NCBI GenBank assembly: GCA_964612505.1
Contig: CAZTEX010000001.1
Coordinates: 310,001 to 374,000 of the forward strand
DNA: 64,000 nucleotides
From: JAAZZY01 sp964612505
Lineage (GTDB): Bacteria > Chlamydiota > Chlamydiia > Chlamydiales > JAAZZY01
Reading direction: 5' to 3'
Position 1 is the stretch's first letter. Each line of letters starts with the position of its first letter. A program made the position numbers and the translations under genes. Below, piece by piece: positions 35,940 to 44,754 of this stretch. The notes below the pieces were generated by a model. That model worked only from the letters and a program-made list of their open reading frames with translations, ran no database searches and was not told the DNA's origin.

Positions 35940-37134
35940 CTATCTTTTTCCAGAAGTGGTCCGTAGAAAGAATCTCTTCTTAGAAAAAAATCCCACTGCA
36001 GACCTAATTAGTTTAAGTGTTGGCGACACAACAGAGCCTATTCCCTCTTGCATCACGAACGAAATGAAGCAATTTGCAGGTAGACTTTCAACTAAAGAGG
36101 GTTATTGTGGTTATGGTGCAGATCAAGGATTACTCCCATTAAGAGAAAAAATAATTGAGAGATACTACCCTTCTCATATTGCTGCTGATGATCTTTTTAT
36201 TACTGATGGCGCCAAGTGTGATATTAGCCGTTTACAAACGTTTTTTGGATCACAGACCCGAGTTGCTATGCAAGACCCTTCCTATCCTGTCTATGTGGAT
36301 GGAAGTGTTATTGCGGGTCAAACAGGTCCCTACTCTGAAGCTTTGCATGGCTATCAGGGATTGACTCTCTTACCATGTACATTTAAAAATCAGTTTTTTC
36401 CTAATCTTTCAGAGCTTAAAAATGTCGATCTTATTTATTGGTGCTCGCCACATAACCCAACAGGCGCTGTGAGTACAAAAGAACAACTGCAAAAACTGGT
36501 TCTCTATGCAAAAAAAAACAATGCTTTTATTATCTTTGATTCCGCTTACTCCTTTTTTATTCAAGACCCTACCCTTCCTCGTAGCATCTATGAGATCGAA
36601 GGTGCTGACGAAGTGGCTATTGAAGTGGGCTCGTTTTCCAAACTCGCTGGTTTTACAGGTGTTCGTCTAGGTTGGATGGCAATCCCTAAAAAGCTCACCT
36701 TTGAAAATGGGGTTTCTGTTAAAAAATCATGGATGCGTTTTTTATCTACGACTTTTAATGGGGCTTCTAATATTTCCCAGCAAGGTGGGCTTGCTTGTTT
36801 AAGCGATCAAGGACAAAAAGAGCTCAAGGCAATCACTCATTACTATTTAGAAAATGCGACCATTTTAAAAAGAGCTTTGAATAAAAAATTCAAACTTTTT
36901 GAAGAAATCAATGCTCCCTATTTATGGGTCTATATGGGTGAAAAAACCTCATGGGACTATTTCAATTGGCTTTTAGAAGAAGCTCATTTAGTAACTGTTC
37001 CAGGTTCTGGTTTTGGAGCTGCAGGAGAGGGATTTATTCGCTTTAGCAGTTTTGGAGCGCGCCAAAACATTTTAAAAGCTGCAGAGCGCCTTCAAAATTT
37101 GCCGGCGCTAAATGATTCTATGATTTTAAACTAA
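35899..37134 (+). CDS. dapL: L,L-diaminopimelate aminotransferase
   Basis: PLP aminotransferase that makes L,L-DAP directly from tetrahydrodipicolinate, bypassing DapD/C/E. This single-step route is characteristic of Chlamydiae and plants. The 411 residues begin with QNPNIAKLQSNYLFPEV, and the PLP lysine is Lys248 in GSFSKLAGFTGVRLGW. SLSVGDTTEPIP and WCSPHNPTGA are further DapL-type motifs. ATG 35899 matches the family start and overlaps dapA by 41 bases. Confidence 0.95.
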   Translation: MVKQNPNIAKLQSNYLFPEVVRRKNLFLEKNPTADLISLSVGDTTEPIPSCITNEMKQFAGRLSTKEGYCGYGADQGLLPLREKIIERYYPSHIAADDLFITDGAKCDISRLQTFFGSQTRVAMQDPSYPVYVDGSVIAGQTGPYSEALHGYQGLTLLPCTFKNQFFPNLSELKNVDLIYWCSPHNPTGAVSTKEQLQKLVLYAKKNNAFIIFDSAYSFFIQDPTLPRSIYEIEGADEVAIEVGSFSKLAGFTGVRLGWMAIPKKLTFENGVSVKKSWMRFLSTTFNGASNISQQGGLACLSDQGQKELKAITHYYLENATILKRALNKKFKLFEEINAPYLWVYMGEKTSWDYFNWLLEEAHLVTVPGSGFGAAGEGFIRFSSFGARQNILKAAERLQNLPALNDSMILN

Positions 37135-37270
37135 TTTTTAAAAATTTATTTATAATCTCATTAACACTCTTTAATTGGATTCTTTTCATTCATTTTTTTG
37201 ATTCTTAACAAGATCTTAATATTGTTTAACTATATTCCTTACTGTTAAACTAATAAAGAAAGGTAAAAGC

Positions 37271-37558
37271 ATGGTTCGCCACATTTCCAATATGAATAGT
37301 TCACATTTTTCTCCTCCTTCGTCAGAAATTGATTCTCTCATGAATAGAATAGACTATTTTTTAAGATTTTTAGATCCTTCAAGTCGCGCTCCTGGCCTCA
37401 TTGGAATGATTTCATGGGCATCTCTTAGAGAGGGTTTAGAAGACATTCAGGATAAATTAATTCTCGCTATTAGTAGCGGCCACCTTTCTCAAGCAGATCG
37501 CGATAAGGCCTATCGAGGACTTGCTAAAATAGATATGGCCTTAGAGCGGATTTCTTAA
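37271..37558 (+). CDS. Small unknown protein
   Basis: A 95-residue soluble protein, mostly helical, with IDSLMNRIDYFLRFLD near residue 25 and ISSGHLSQADRDKAYRGL near the C terminus. AAAGAAAGG lies before the ATG at a reasonable distance. No family is recognised and there is no signal or membrane segment. It stands alone, with a perfect 23-base palindrome 64 bases after its stop codon. Confidence 0.6.
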   Translation: MVRHISNMNSSHFSPPSSEIDSLMNRIDYFLRFLDPSSRAPGLIGMISWASLREGLEDIQDKLILAISSGHLSQADRDKAYRGLAKIDMALERIS

Positions 37559-37621
37559 TCTTCTGATATGCGCAAAAAAGTTGTAGCATGTATTTTATTT
37601 AGCTCATTTGCAATAGTTTAA

Positions 37622-37644
37622 TTTATTAACATGATGTTAATAAA
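37622..37644. repeat. Perfect 23-base palindrome
   Basis: TTTATTAACAT, a central G, and its exact complement (arms 37622-37632 and 37634-37644). A one-base loop makes it a poor RNA hairpin and a better candidate for a dimeric protein operator. It lies between the 95-residue gene and the paralogous membrane-protein cassette, about 135 bases before the latter. Confidence 0.5.
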
Positions 37645-37779
37645 AAATTTAAAAAGTAAACTTCCTGCTTATAATAAGAGGCTTATAAAGAAATAGCAAT
37701 TTGATAGTGTTTGTTATATAATTTCCAAATTAATTATTAAAACATCACTATTAATGTAAAAATATTAAGGATTTATACT

Positions 37780-39039
37780 ATGTCACTATCTATAGAAAAA
37801 ATTTCTTTAACCCCTACTTTACCACCAGCACTGCCCTCTAGCAAAGTGATGACAACTCGCCGTCTTGCAATGGGCGCTGTTATTGCGACAGCAGCACTAA
37901 CTGCGGCTTACTTAGCTCAACAATATTTTGCTCCAAAAAATGCCCTGATGAGTTATCCTACGCTTAATTTTCAACCTACGTGTGCGCCTGTTTGCGCAAA
38001 ACCACCTATTCAACCAACGACTCCGATTGATTTTTCTGCAATAGCTCAAAAAATAGCCAATACTCTTTTTCCATCAACAACGATTGAAAAAGCCATTGCT
38101 TTAGCAACAAGAGCACCTGCTCAAACTCTCATCATTCTCCCGACAGCAAATCAAGAATCAATCCACCCACAACGAGCACAACAAATTGAATTACCTTTGA
38201 CTTTTCCTACCACTACTTTAGATAGAATCGGTGAATTTGCATTTAGAAGTACCACAAACACAGACAATGTAAATTTACAAACTCAACAAAGTTCTTATTT
38301 TTATGACTTTTTTTCTTCAGCATTAGAAACTGTCACTACTACCCACTCTGAAGCAGCAACCCATTTAACAACAGTAGCAAACAGTGTAGCACACTTAGGA
38401 AATAGATTGGCGGATAATGCCCTTCCTATAATTAAGAATCTTCCTAGCGTCTGTTCTTCAGCAACGGGTGTTATCCAACAAAGAGCTGCCAGCTATTCTA
38501 ATGCAGTAACAAGTTTATCAGGACTTGCAACAAAGACCTATACTACAGCAGCATTGAAGGCAAAGAAAACTGTTGACGGCTGGCATGATAACGCAAGAGC
38601 ATTAATAGCGTCAGGAGTAAAAACTGCAGCTACCGAATCAAGAAAATTACTAGCTAGAGGGGCTGAAGCTGCAAACAACCTTGGAAGCAAAGCAATAACC
38701 TCATTAACGGCAGCAGTAGAAAGCGCTTCCAATAGCCTCCCTACTCTTATACCTGAAAAAACGTCTACAAGAACGAGAGTAAAAGTAGTAAATACAGAGA
38801 CTCCCAATGAAGATAATCTTGACACGAGCGCATTATCTCCTTCTGTACAAGAAGGATTCGGCAGGATCTGGGCTTTTGTAAAAGAAGCAGCTACTACAGC
38901 CCGAGATTTAACAGCAATCGCAGCAAACTCCTTGATTGAGACTATAGACCCTTATAGTTGTACAAATATAAAAAATATACAAAAGAAAACACTCCTGTCT
39001 CAGCAGGAATGGATGGCAAAAGGGTGTTACAAAAAGTAA
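37780..39039 (+). CDS. Lineage-specific Ala/Thr-rich protein, paralogue A
   Basis: A 419-residue protein of no known family. A short N-terminal hydrophilic part is followed by a membrane segment at about 30-47 (LAMGAVIATAALTAAYLA) and a motif shared with the gene at 39519: ALMSYPTLNFQPTCA and then TPIDFSAIAQK and IEKAIAL. From about residue 180 it is long, helical and rich in Ala, Thr and Ser. There is no signal peptide. ATTAAGG lies before the ATG. The shared module and neighbour gene suggest a tandem duplication. A secreted or inclusion-membrane role is only inferred. Confidence 0.65.
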   Translation: MSLSIEKISLTPTLPPALPSSKVMTTRRLAMGAVIATAALTAAYLAQQYFAPKNALMSYPTLNFQPTCAPVCAKPPIQPTTPIDFSAIAQKIANTLFPSTTIEKAIALATRAPAQTLIILPTANQESIHPQRAQQIELPLTFPTTTLDRIGEFAFRSTTNTDNVNLQTQQSSYFYDFFSSALETVTTTHSEAATHLTTVANSVAHLGNRLADNALPIIKNLPSVCSSATGVIQQRAASYSNAVTSLSGLATKTYTTAALKAKKTVDGWHDNARALIASGVKTAATESRKLLARGAEAANNLGSKAITSLTAAVESASNSLPTLIPEKTSTRTRVKVVNTETPNEDNLDTSALSPSVQEGFGRIWAFVKEAATTARDLTAIAANSLIETIDPYSCTNIKNIQKKTLLSQQEWMAKGCYKK

Positions 39040-39049
39040 ATAATAGTAG

Positions 39050-39091
39050 TTTTGCTTTTAGCTGCGTTTAATGACTCAGCTAAAAGCAAAA
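39050..39091 (+). terminator. Long perfect hairpin after paralogue A
   Basis: A 15-bp perfect stem (39050-39064 and 39077-39091) with a 12-base loop, 10 bases after the paralogue A stop. It has no long T-tract after it, so it may stabilise or process the message rather than simply terminate it. Confidence 0.6.
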
Positions 39092-39139
39092 TCTTAAAGA
39101 GCTCTGCTATTTTAATTCAAAAATATAAGGAATTTATTT

Positions 39140-39490
39140 ATGTCAAACGCAATAGTTGCTCCAAGAATGTTGGTTTTGAACGCATTTTCACCAGAGTCAG
39201 CAAAAGTAGAAACTTCTTCAAAACCTGAAAAATCTATTTTTACACGAATTTATCAAAGTCCGAAATTAAGAGAAGCTGCTGAAGCGACTGCAGCAGTTGC
39301 TGGTTTGGCCTTGATTTTTGGAACACCGACTTATCTTCTTTATAATTATAATACGGTTGTTCTTCATCCTCATTTCCAAAGTGATTATTTATCATTCGAT
39401 TTCTCGTTTAGAGGTAGCGATATACTTTTAATCTCTGCAGCCTCATTTATTGGTTTTGTTATGTTTCAACTTCGCAATTTTATGCGGTAA
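39140..39490 (+). CDS. Small protein with two membrane segments
   Basis: A 116-residue protein with a hydrophilic first 45 residues and two hydrophobic segments at about 52-69 (VAGLALIFGTPTYLLY) and 94-111 (DILLISAASFIGFVMF), separated by a 25-residue loop. ATAAGG precedes the ATG at a suitable distance. It lies between paralogues A and B, 28 bases before B. The two-segment layout is that of inclusion-membrane proteins, although the loop is longer than usual. No family is recognised. Confidence 0.6.
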   Translation: MSNAIVAPRMLVLNAFSPESAKVETSSKPEKSIFTRIYQSPKLREAAEATAAVAGLALIFGTPTYLLYNYNTVVLHPHFQSDYLSFDFSFRGSDILLISAASFIGFVMFQLRNFMR

Positions 39491-39518
39491 TAATTTTAAA
39501 GATTAACCACTTTTTAAT

Positions 39519-40370
39519 ATGCCCTCTATCGTTTTACTTGGGAAACCACCTTTAGAAGTGGGCCATACTCCAAAAGCTGTACCTAATAATCAGCCTTGTG
39601 GTTTTATAACGACTCGCAATCTTTCAGTGAGTTTGCTTACCACGGCTCTTATTGCTGGCATCACTTACTTTATTCAAAGATATTTTGCTAATAACGCAGG
39701 GCTGATGAGTTATCCAAAGCTCCAATTTGAACCTATGTGCGCTTCAGTGACAGCTCTTTCTATTCGTCCAGTAGCCAATGATGAACATTTTAACATTTGC
39801 GAAAAACTTCCTTTGCAACCTCAGACTCCCGTTGACTTTGCTGCTATTGCTCAAAAAGTGGTCAGCTACCTTTCACCTTTAATAGCAATTGAGAAGGCCG
39901 CTACTTTGGTACCTTGTGAGACAAACCTACCACCTACGGTTCCCCTCATAGCGCACCCTGAAAAGCTAGCTGATAAAAAAATGACCGCTTTAATGGTTTA
40001 CCCATCAATCCACTTTTTGCCAGCATGTCCTCTTTGGAAAATCATTCCTTCTTATATCATAGAGAATCGACTCGCTTCTCTTCTAGAAACCCCCGTCACA
40101 GCACCTGAGAATAGCTTAAATTTGAGTACAATAACTCTCTTGACTTCTCCTTCAAGGATTATCTCCTACGCAGACTCTTTAACGCCGTGTGAAACAAAAA
40201 CTAGACTGGCAGCTAACGCGCTTAATCCAAAAGACTCTTTAATGGTCCAAGATAAAAAAGAAGGGCCAATTCGCGCAAAAATCACAGGCGATGACCTCGC
40301 TCAAGTCGTTGTTATCTTGGGTTTATGGTTTATAACAGGCATTACTGGCGCCCTTTACAAATTTAAATAA
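39519..40370 (+). CDS. Lineage-specific membrane-anchored protein, paralogue B
   Basis: A 283-residue paralogue of the gene at 37780. Both share a TTR-L motif, a membrane segment (about 37-57 here), GLMSYPKLQFEPMCA, TPVDFAAIAQK and AIEKAATLVP. Paralogue B repeats a version of the motif within itself (ALMVYPSIHFLPACP, about residues 164-178), and it ends in a second hydrophobic segment (about 260-277) that paralogue A lacks. The function is unknown. The duplicated module and its internal copy suggest repeated recombination at this locus. Confidence 0.6.
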   Translation: MPSIVLLGKPPLEVGHTPKAVPNNQPCGFITTRNLSVSLLTTALIAGITYFIQRYFANNAGLMSYPKLQFEPMCASVTALSIRPVANDEHFNICEKLPLQPQTPVDFAAIAQKVVSYLSPLIAIEKAATLVPCETNLPPTVPLIAHPEKLADKKMTALMVYPSIHFLPACPLWKIIPSYIIENRLASLLETPVTAPENSLNLSTITLLTSPSRIISYADSLTPCETKTRLAANALNPKDSLMVQDKKEGPIRAKITGDDLAQVVVILGLWFITGITGALYKFK

Positions 40371-40523
40371 ACGTATCAAAGCCACTTAATCTATCTCTTC
40401 AAAAGGGGTAAAAAATGCCACTTTTTTATTAAACTAAAATTTAATCTTTACCTTTAATAAAACCCTCGGAATTTTACCTCCATTATTTTATAATAAATGC
40501 TTCTATTAACTTTGAGATACGAA

Positions 40524-41615
40524 ATGTCAAAAAAAGGGATCTTTATTGGAGCTACTGGGCAAAATGTAGGGAAAACGACCATTTGCCTGGGCTTAATCGC
40601 TCTCTTAAAAGAAAAATACTCTAAAATTGGGTTTATTAAACCTGTCGGGCAACGTCACGTGACCACTGAGACAGGCATTGTTGTAGATAAAGATGTCATC
40701 CTTTTTAAAAAGCATTTTAATTTACAAGATGAATATCAAGATATGAGCCCCCTCATTTTTCCAAGTGGGTTTACTAGAGATTTTTTAGATGGAAAATACG
40801 ATCACATCGACTTTGAAAAAAAAATCATTCAAGCCTATGAAAAAGTTCAAGAGGGAAACCAATTTACTATTGTTGAAGGAACAGGACATATCGGCGTTGG
40901 ATCCATTACTAATTTAAATAATGCACGAGTTGCTCAAATTTTAGGTTTGGATGTTGTGTTAATTTCTACAGGAGGCATTGGCAGCGCTTTTGATGAACTT
41001 GCTCTCAATATCAATATGCTTCAAAGCTATGGAGTCAAAATTAGAGGCGTTATTTTAAACAGAGTCATGGAAGACAAAAAAGCCATGATTAAAGAATACA
41101 TTGGCAAAGCCTTAAAACGCTTAGACATTCCCCTTTTAGGTTGTGTTCCTTTTGATCACTTTTTAAGTACTTCCTCCATGAACGACTATGAAAACCTTTT
41201 TAAAACAGAACTACTTTCTGGCTTCACCTATCGCTATCATCATTTTGAAAAAATTCACTTTGTTGCGACCTCTACTAAAATCTCTCACGAAGACATTCCT
41301 AATAATCAACTCATCATTACTTCGAGTGCTCGATCAGATGTCATTAAAGCTTTAATTGACCGAGTGCAAAAACACAAAGGACAAAACTTTGAAGTAGGGC
41401 TTATTTTAACAGGCAAAACATTGCCTGATGAAAAATTAATTAAAAAACTACAAAAAGCGATGGTTCCTGTTATTTTTACCAATAAAGAACATTACGAAGC
41501 CATGCAGATGATTAGCAAGCACACTTCTAAAATTCTCAATGAAGATATCGATAAAGTGGTGCGTGCTATTTACTTAATTGAAAAATATATCAACCTAGAT
41601 TTTTGCCATGAATAA
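40524..41615 (+). CDS. AAA_26/DRTGG domain protein (BioD- and Pta-N-like)
   Basis: 363 residues from ATG 40524 (the frame is open to 40497 without better support). Residues 1-220 form a P-loop domain of the dethiobiotin-synthase/cobyrinate-synthase type: GATGQNVGKTT, KPVGQ and EGTGHIGVGS. The C-terminal part (about 230-350) resembles a DRTGG domain, as in the regulatory N-terminal region of long phosphotransacetylases. Here no catalytic Pta domain is attached. A role as an acetyl-phosphate or metabolic sensor is inferred. It overlaps mnmA by 8 bases. Confidence 0.7.
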   Translation: MSKKGIFIGATGQNVGKTTICLGLIALLKEKYSKIGFIKPVGQRHVTTETGIVVDKDVILFKKHFNLQDEYQDMSPLIFPSGFTRDFLDGKYDHIDFEKKIIQAYEKVQEGNQFTIVEGTGHIGVGSITNLNNARVAQILGLDVVLISTGGIGSAFDELALNINMLQSYGVKIRGVILNRVMEDKKAMIKEYIGKALKRLDIPLLGCVPFDHFLSTSSMNDYENLFKTELLSGFTYRYHHFEKIHFVATSTKISHEDIPNNQLIITSSARSDVIKALIDRVQKHKGQNFEVGLILTGKTLPDEKLIKKLQKAMVPVIFTNKEHYEAMQMISKHTSKILNEDIDKVVRAIYLIEKYINLDFCHE

Positions 41616-42714
41616 TACTGCTCAAACAGAAAAGAAAACAAAAGTGGTCGTTGCTATGTCAGGAGGAGTCGATTCTTCTGTATGTGGAACCCTCATGAAA
41701 AATATGGGCTATGATTGTGTGGGAATGACGATGCGCCTTTGGACCCCTCAAAAAAGCTCCTCTAAAAGCTGCTGTGGCTCAGAATCTGTTGAGGACGCAA
41801 GACTCGTTGCTGAAAAAATTGGCTTTCCTTTTTATGCCATCAACTTTCAAAAAGAATTCTGGAAAGAGGTCATTGAGGTTTTTGCAGAACAATATTTTAG
41901 TGGAAAAACACCCAGCCCATGTATTTTATGTAATGAGCGAATGAAGTTTGATGCTTTATACAAAAAAGCAATCTCTATTGGCGCTGAAAAAGTATGTACA
42001 GGCCATTATGCTCGTATTGAATATGACTCAGCGCGAAATCGCTGGCTCTTGCGCAAAGGGGTCGATCTTGTTAAAGATCAATCTTATTTTTTATATTCGA
42101 TGACTCAAGAGCAACTTTCAAAGACACTCTTTCCTCTGGGTGGATTTACCAAACCAGAAATTAGAGAAATTGCCAAGCAAGAAGGATTAGTAACGGCCAA
42201 TAAACCTGAAAGCCAAGATATTTGCTTTATTCCTAATAATGACTACATCTCCTTCTTAAGAGATCATTTTCCCGATCGCATTCCTGCAAAAGGAGAGATT
42301 AAACATACAGATGGAACCAAGCTAGGCGAACACGCAGGCATTCATAGCGCCACCATTGGGCAAAGAAAGGGGCTTGGAGTTGCTTTTGGAAGACCTCTCT
42401 ACGTCACCTCTATCGATGCAGGCAAAAATGAAATTGTCTTAGGAGACCATGAAGCAACACTTAAGCAAGAGTTTTATGTTAAAAATACGACGTGGGTATA
42501 CCAAGAGCCTCAAATAGGACAATCTTACCCTCTTAAAATCAAAGTTCGCGCGCGAACTAGAGAAGTCGATGGCGTTGTAACAGCTCTTGAAGATCGCCGA
42601 GCAAAAATCGTTTTCAATGAACCACAAAGCGCCATTACGCCAGGACAAGCTGCTGTTTTTTATATCGAAGATTATGTTTTTGGTGGCGGGTGGATTGAAG
42701 ACTTCTCAAAGTAA
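41608..42714 (+). CDS. mnmA: tRNA-specific 2-thiouridylase MnmA
   Basis: Thiolates U34 of tRNA-Lys, -Glu and -Gln, using ATP and sulfur relayed from a cysteine desulfurase. The 368 residues show the PP-loop AMSGGVDSSV, catalytic Cys in SPCILCNERMKF, CTGHYARI, and KPESQDICFIPN with the second catalytic Cys. It overlaps the upstream DRTGG-domain gene by 8 bases and the convergent glycosyltransferase gene by 9 bases. A standard length and a confident call. Confidence 0.96.
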   Translation: MNNTAQTEKKTKVVVAMSGGVDSSVCGTLMKNMGYDCVGMTMRLWTPQKSSSKSCCGSESVEDARLVAEKIGFPFYAINFQKEFWKEVIEVFAEQYFSGKTPSPCILCNERMKFDALYKKAISIGAEKVCTGHYARIEYDSARNRWLLRKGVDLVKDQSYFLYSMTQEQLSKTLFPLGGFTKPEIREIAKQEGLVTANKPESQDICFIPNNDYISFLRDHFPDRIPAKGEIKHTDGTKLGEHAGIHSATIGQRKGLGVAFGRPLYVTSIDAGKNEIVLGDHEATLKQEFYVKNTTWVYQEPQIGQSYPLKIKVRARTREVDGVVTALEDRRAKIVFNEPQSAITPGQAAVFYIEDYVFGGGWIEDFSK

Positions 42715-43695
42715 TTGTTGCATCGACTGCACAACTTCCTGAGGAGAAATATCTCGAATAGACAAATCATCTTTGTTAATCTTATAAGGATTAACGCAAG
42801 TATTAGATGTTACTGCTAAGTTCTTCGCGTTGACAGGTATTCGAGTAATAGAGGTGCATCCTAAAATGGTGACTGACGGTTTATTCATAGCCCAAGCCAT
42901 GTGACAGGGACCTGTGTCATTACCAAGAATAAGATCACAGCGATCAATTAATGCTTTTAAATCATTTAAGCTCATTTTAGGCAAAACTTTTGCATGCGCT
43001 GTTTGACTGACAATCCATTTTGCTCTTTCATATTCTTCGGGATTACTCCAAAGAATGAGTACATTTTGCCTCAAATGATTAAAGACCTCTTTTAAAGATT
43101 CTTTGGGATAGATTTTTGAGCTCCATGAACCACCAATGACAGCCAAAATGTTTTTCTTATCTGAGCTTAAAAAGCTACTAAGATCTTCCAGTGGCGGTTG
43201 GTAGAAAAGATAGGGTTTTTTATTTTTAATCTGTTCAGCGCTTACCTCAATGCCAAGCCCCTTTTTAATTAGAGCAAAATTTCTCTGGTGAATATGAGCG
43301 CTATAAGAGACATGGGCTTTTTGCTTATAGAGAAAAGAAGAGAGCTTTTCCTTGCAACTGTCTTTATCATATCCCACAACATACTTGCCAAGGGCACGCG
43401 CAATGATTGCCGACTTCATGAGACCTTGCATGTCAATGACAAGATCAAATCGACCGAGTTTACGTTTGAGCTTGAGAACTTCAAAAATAGCTCTGGGAAT
43501 ATTATTGCGGTGATCTCGCAGCGGTAGTGTGTGAATAGCACTCAAATGTTGGTTATTAGAAAGAACGTCACTAAATCGGCTATCGACCAGCCATTCAATG
43601 CGAGCATGTGGCAATGCTTTTTTAATATATTGCAGGCAGGACATACTCATGACGATGTCCCCAAGAGAGCTGAGGCGAACGATTAAAATGCGCAT
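42706..43695 (-). CDS. Glycosyltransferase family 9, heptosyltransferase-like
   Basis: A 329-residue GT9 protein of the LPS heptosyltransferase kind. The start MRILIVRLSSLGDIVMSMS is the classic WaaC/WaaF opening, and the nucleotide-sugar site reads DLILGNDTGPCHMAWAMNKPS, with the usual G-x-D-[ST]-G-P-x-H pattern. Family enzymes add ADP-heptose to the LPS inner core. C. trachomatis LPS has only Kdo, so this may mark a richer core in this organism. It overlaps the RluA gene by 13 bases. The donor sugar is not proven. Confidence 0.85.
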   Translation of the reverse strand: MRILIVRLSSLGDIVMSMSCLQYIKKALPHARIEWLVDSRFSDVLSNNQHLSAIHTLPLRDHRNNIPRAIFEVLKLKRKLGRFDLVIDMQGLMKSAIIARALGKYVVGYDKDSCKEKLSSFLYKQKAHVSYSAHIHQRNFALIKKGLGIEVSAEQIKNKKPYLFYQPPLEDLSSFLSSDKKNILAVIGGSWSSKIYPKESLKEVFNHLRQNVLILWSNPEEYERAKWIVSQTAHAKVLPKMSLNDLKALIDRCDLILGNDTGPCHMAWAMNKPSVTILGCTSITRIPVNAKNLAVTSNTCVNPYKINKDDLSIRDISPQEVVQSMQQLL

Positions 43696-44561
43696 TTTTT
43701 ATGCTTTTTAAAAAGCTTTGAAATAGTATCCCTCATTATAATTGGAACGGGGGCAATGATTTCAACCTTTTTATTCAAAAAGGGATGCTTAAATGACATT
43801 TTACGAGCATGTAACATCAGTCTTGGCACGTGATAAGTTGATTTTGTTTTTGTCCCATATTGTGGATCTCCCATAATAGGGCGATCGATGGAATCTAAAT
43901 GGACACGTAGTTGATGGGTGCGTCCAGTAATAGGCTGTAAGCTCAAAAGTGTTTCTGATGATGAACCCATCACTTTTTTCCATTCTGTAACGGCAGGCTT
44001 GCCATACAAAGTAGTTTGGTAAATCACTCCACCTTCATAGCGTTTTTTCAATCTTAAAGGTTTGTCGATAGTTCCTTCTTCCTTTAAGATCTTGCCGTGA
44101 ACAAGGGCTAAATATTGTTTATTAATTTCTCGATCAAAAAACAATTTCTCAATCGCTTTTTGCGCCTGACTTGTTTTAGCAAGAAGTAAAATACCTGAAG
44201 TCAATTTATCTAAGCGATGGACAAGAAAGATTTTCTGCCCGATTGCCTCTTCAATATCTTTTTGAATAGAGGAAAGACCTGAAGGTTTATCAATAGCTAG
44301 TATGAATTCGTCTTCAAACAGAACAGGGATTTTTTCTTTTTCTTGCGTTTTCTTACTTAAAAATTTCGGAAAAATTTCAATTTGATCTCCAATATTTAAC
44401 TTTGTCGATCCAAAACGTTCGATCTTCTGATTGAGCATGCACCCATTTTGAGAAATTAAAGCTTCAATTTCTCGCGTTGTATAAGTTGAAAACTTTTTTT
44501 TAATAAAATTTCTTATACTCACGCCCAAAAAATCTGCGTCTATGATAAATGATTCTTTCAT
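43683..44561 (-). CDS. RluA-family 23S rRNA/tRNA pseudouridine synthase
   Basis: Converts uridine to pseudouridine in RNA. The 292 residues have an N-terminal S4-like RNA-binding part (about 12-70, with ISQNGCMLNQKIERFGS) and the RluA catalytic motif HRLDKLTSG with Asp118. Other motifs are RTHQLRVHLDSIDRPIMGD and YALVHGK in similar form. RluA, RluC and RluD cannot be separated confidently from sequence alone. It is followed by the heptosyltransferase-like gene with a 13-base overlap. Confidence 0.92.
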   Translation of the reverse strand: MKESFIIDADFLGVSIRNFIKKKFSTYTTREIEALISQNGCMLNQKIERFGSTKLNIGDQIEIFPKFLSKKTQEKEKIPVLFEDEFILAIDKPSGLSSIQKDIEEAIGQKIFLVHRLDKLTSGILLLAKTSQAQKAIEKLFFDREINKQYLALVHGKILKEEGTIDKPLRLKKRYEGGVIYQTTLYGKPAVTEWKKVMGSSSETLLSLQPITGRTHQLRVHLDSIDRPIMGDPQYGTKTKSTYHVPRLMLHARKMSFKHPFLNKKVEIIAPVPIIMRDTISKLFKKHKKCAF

Positions 44562-44754
44562 GGAGATAACCTGATAATTAAAGCACTATTTTACAAAAAA
44601 AAGACGAAACTATCAACTCTATATGCTTGTTATTTGGAAAAAGCAGGGAGGGGCGAATTTTAAACCAATTAAAGAGAGAAATAGTATCGTGCCCGCCTAT
44701 TTCAAAAAAAGAATATACAAAAAAAGCATTGGCCCTTTTTCTACGAGATTGGCT

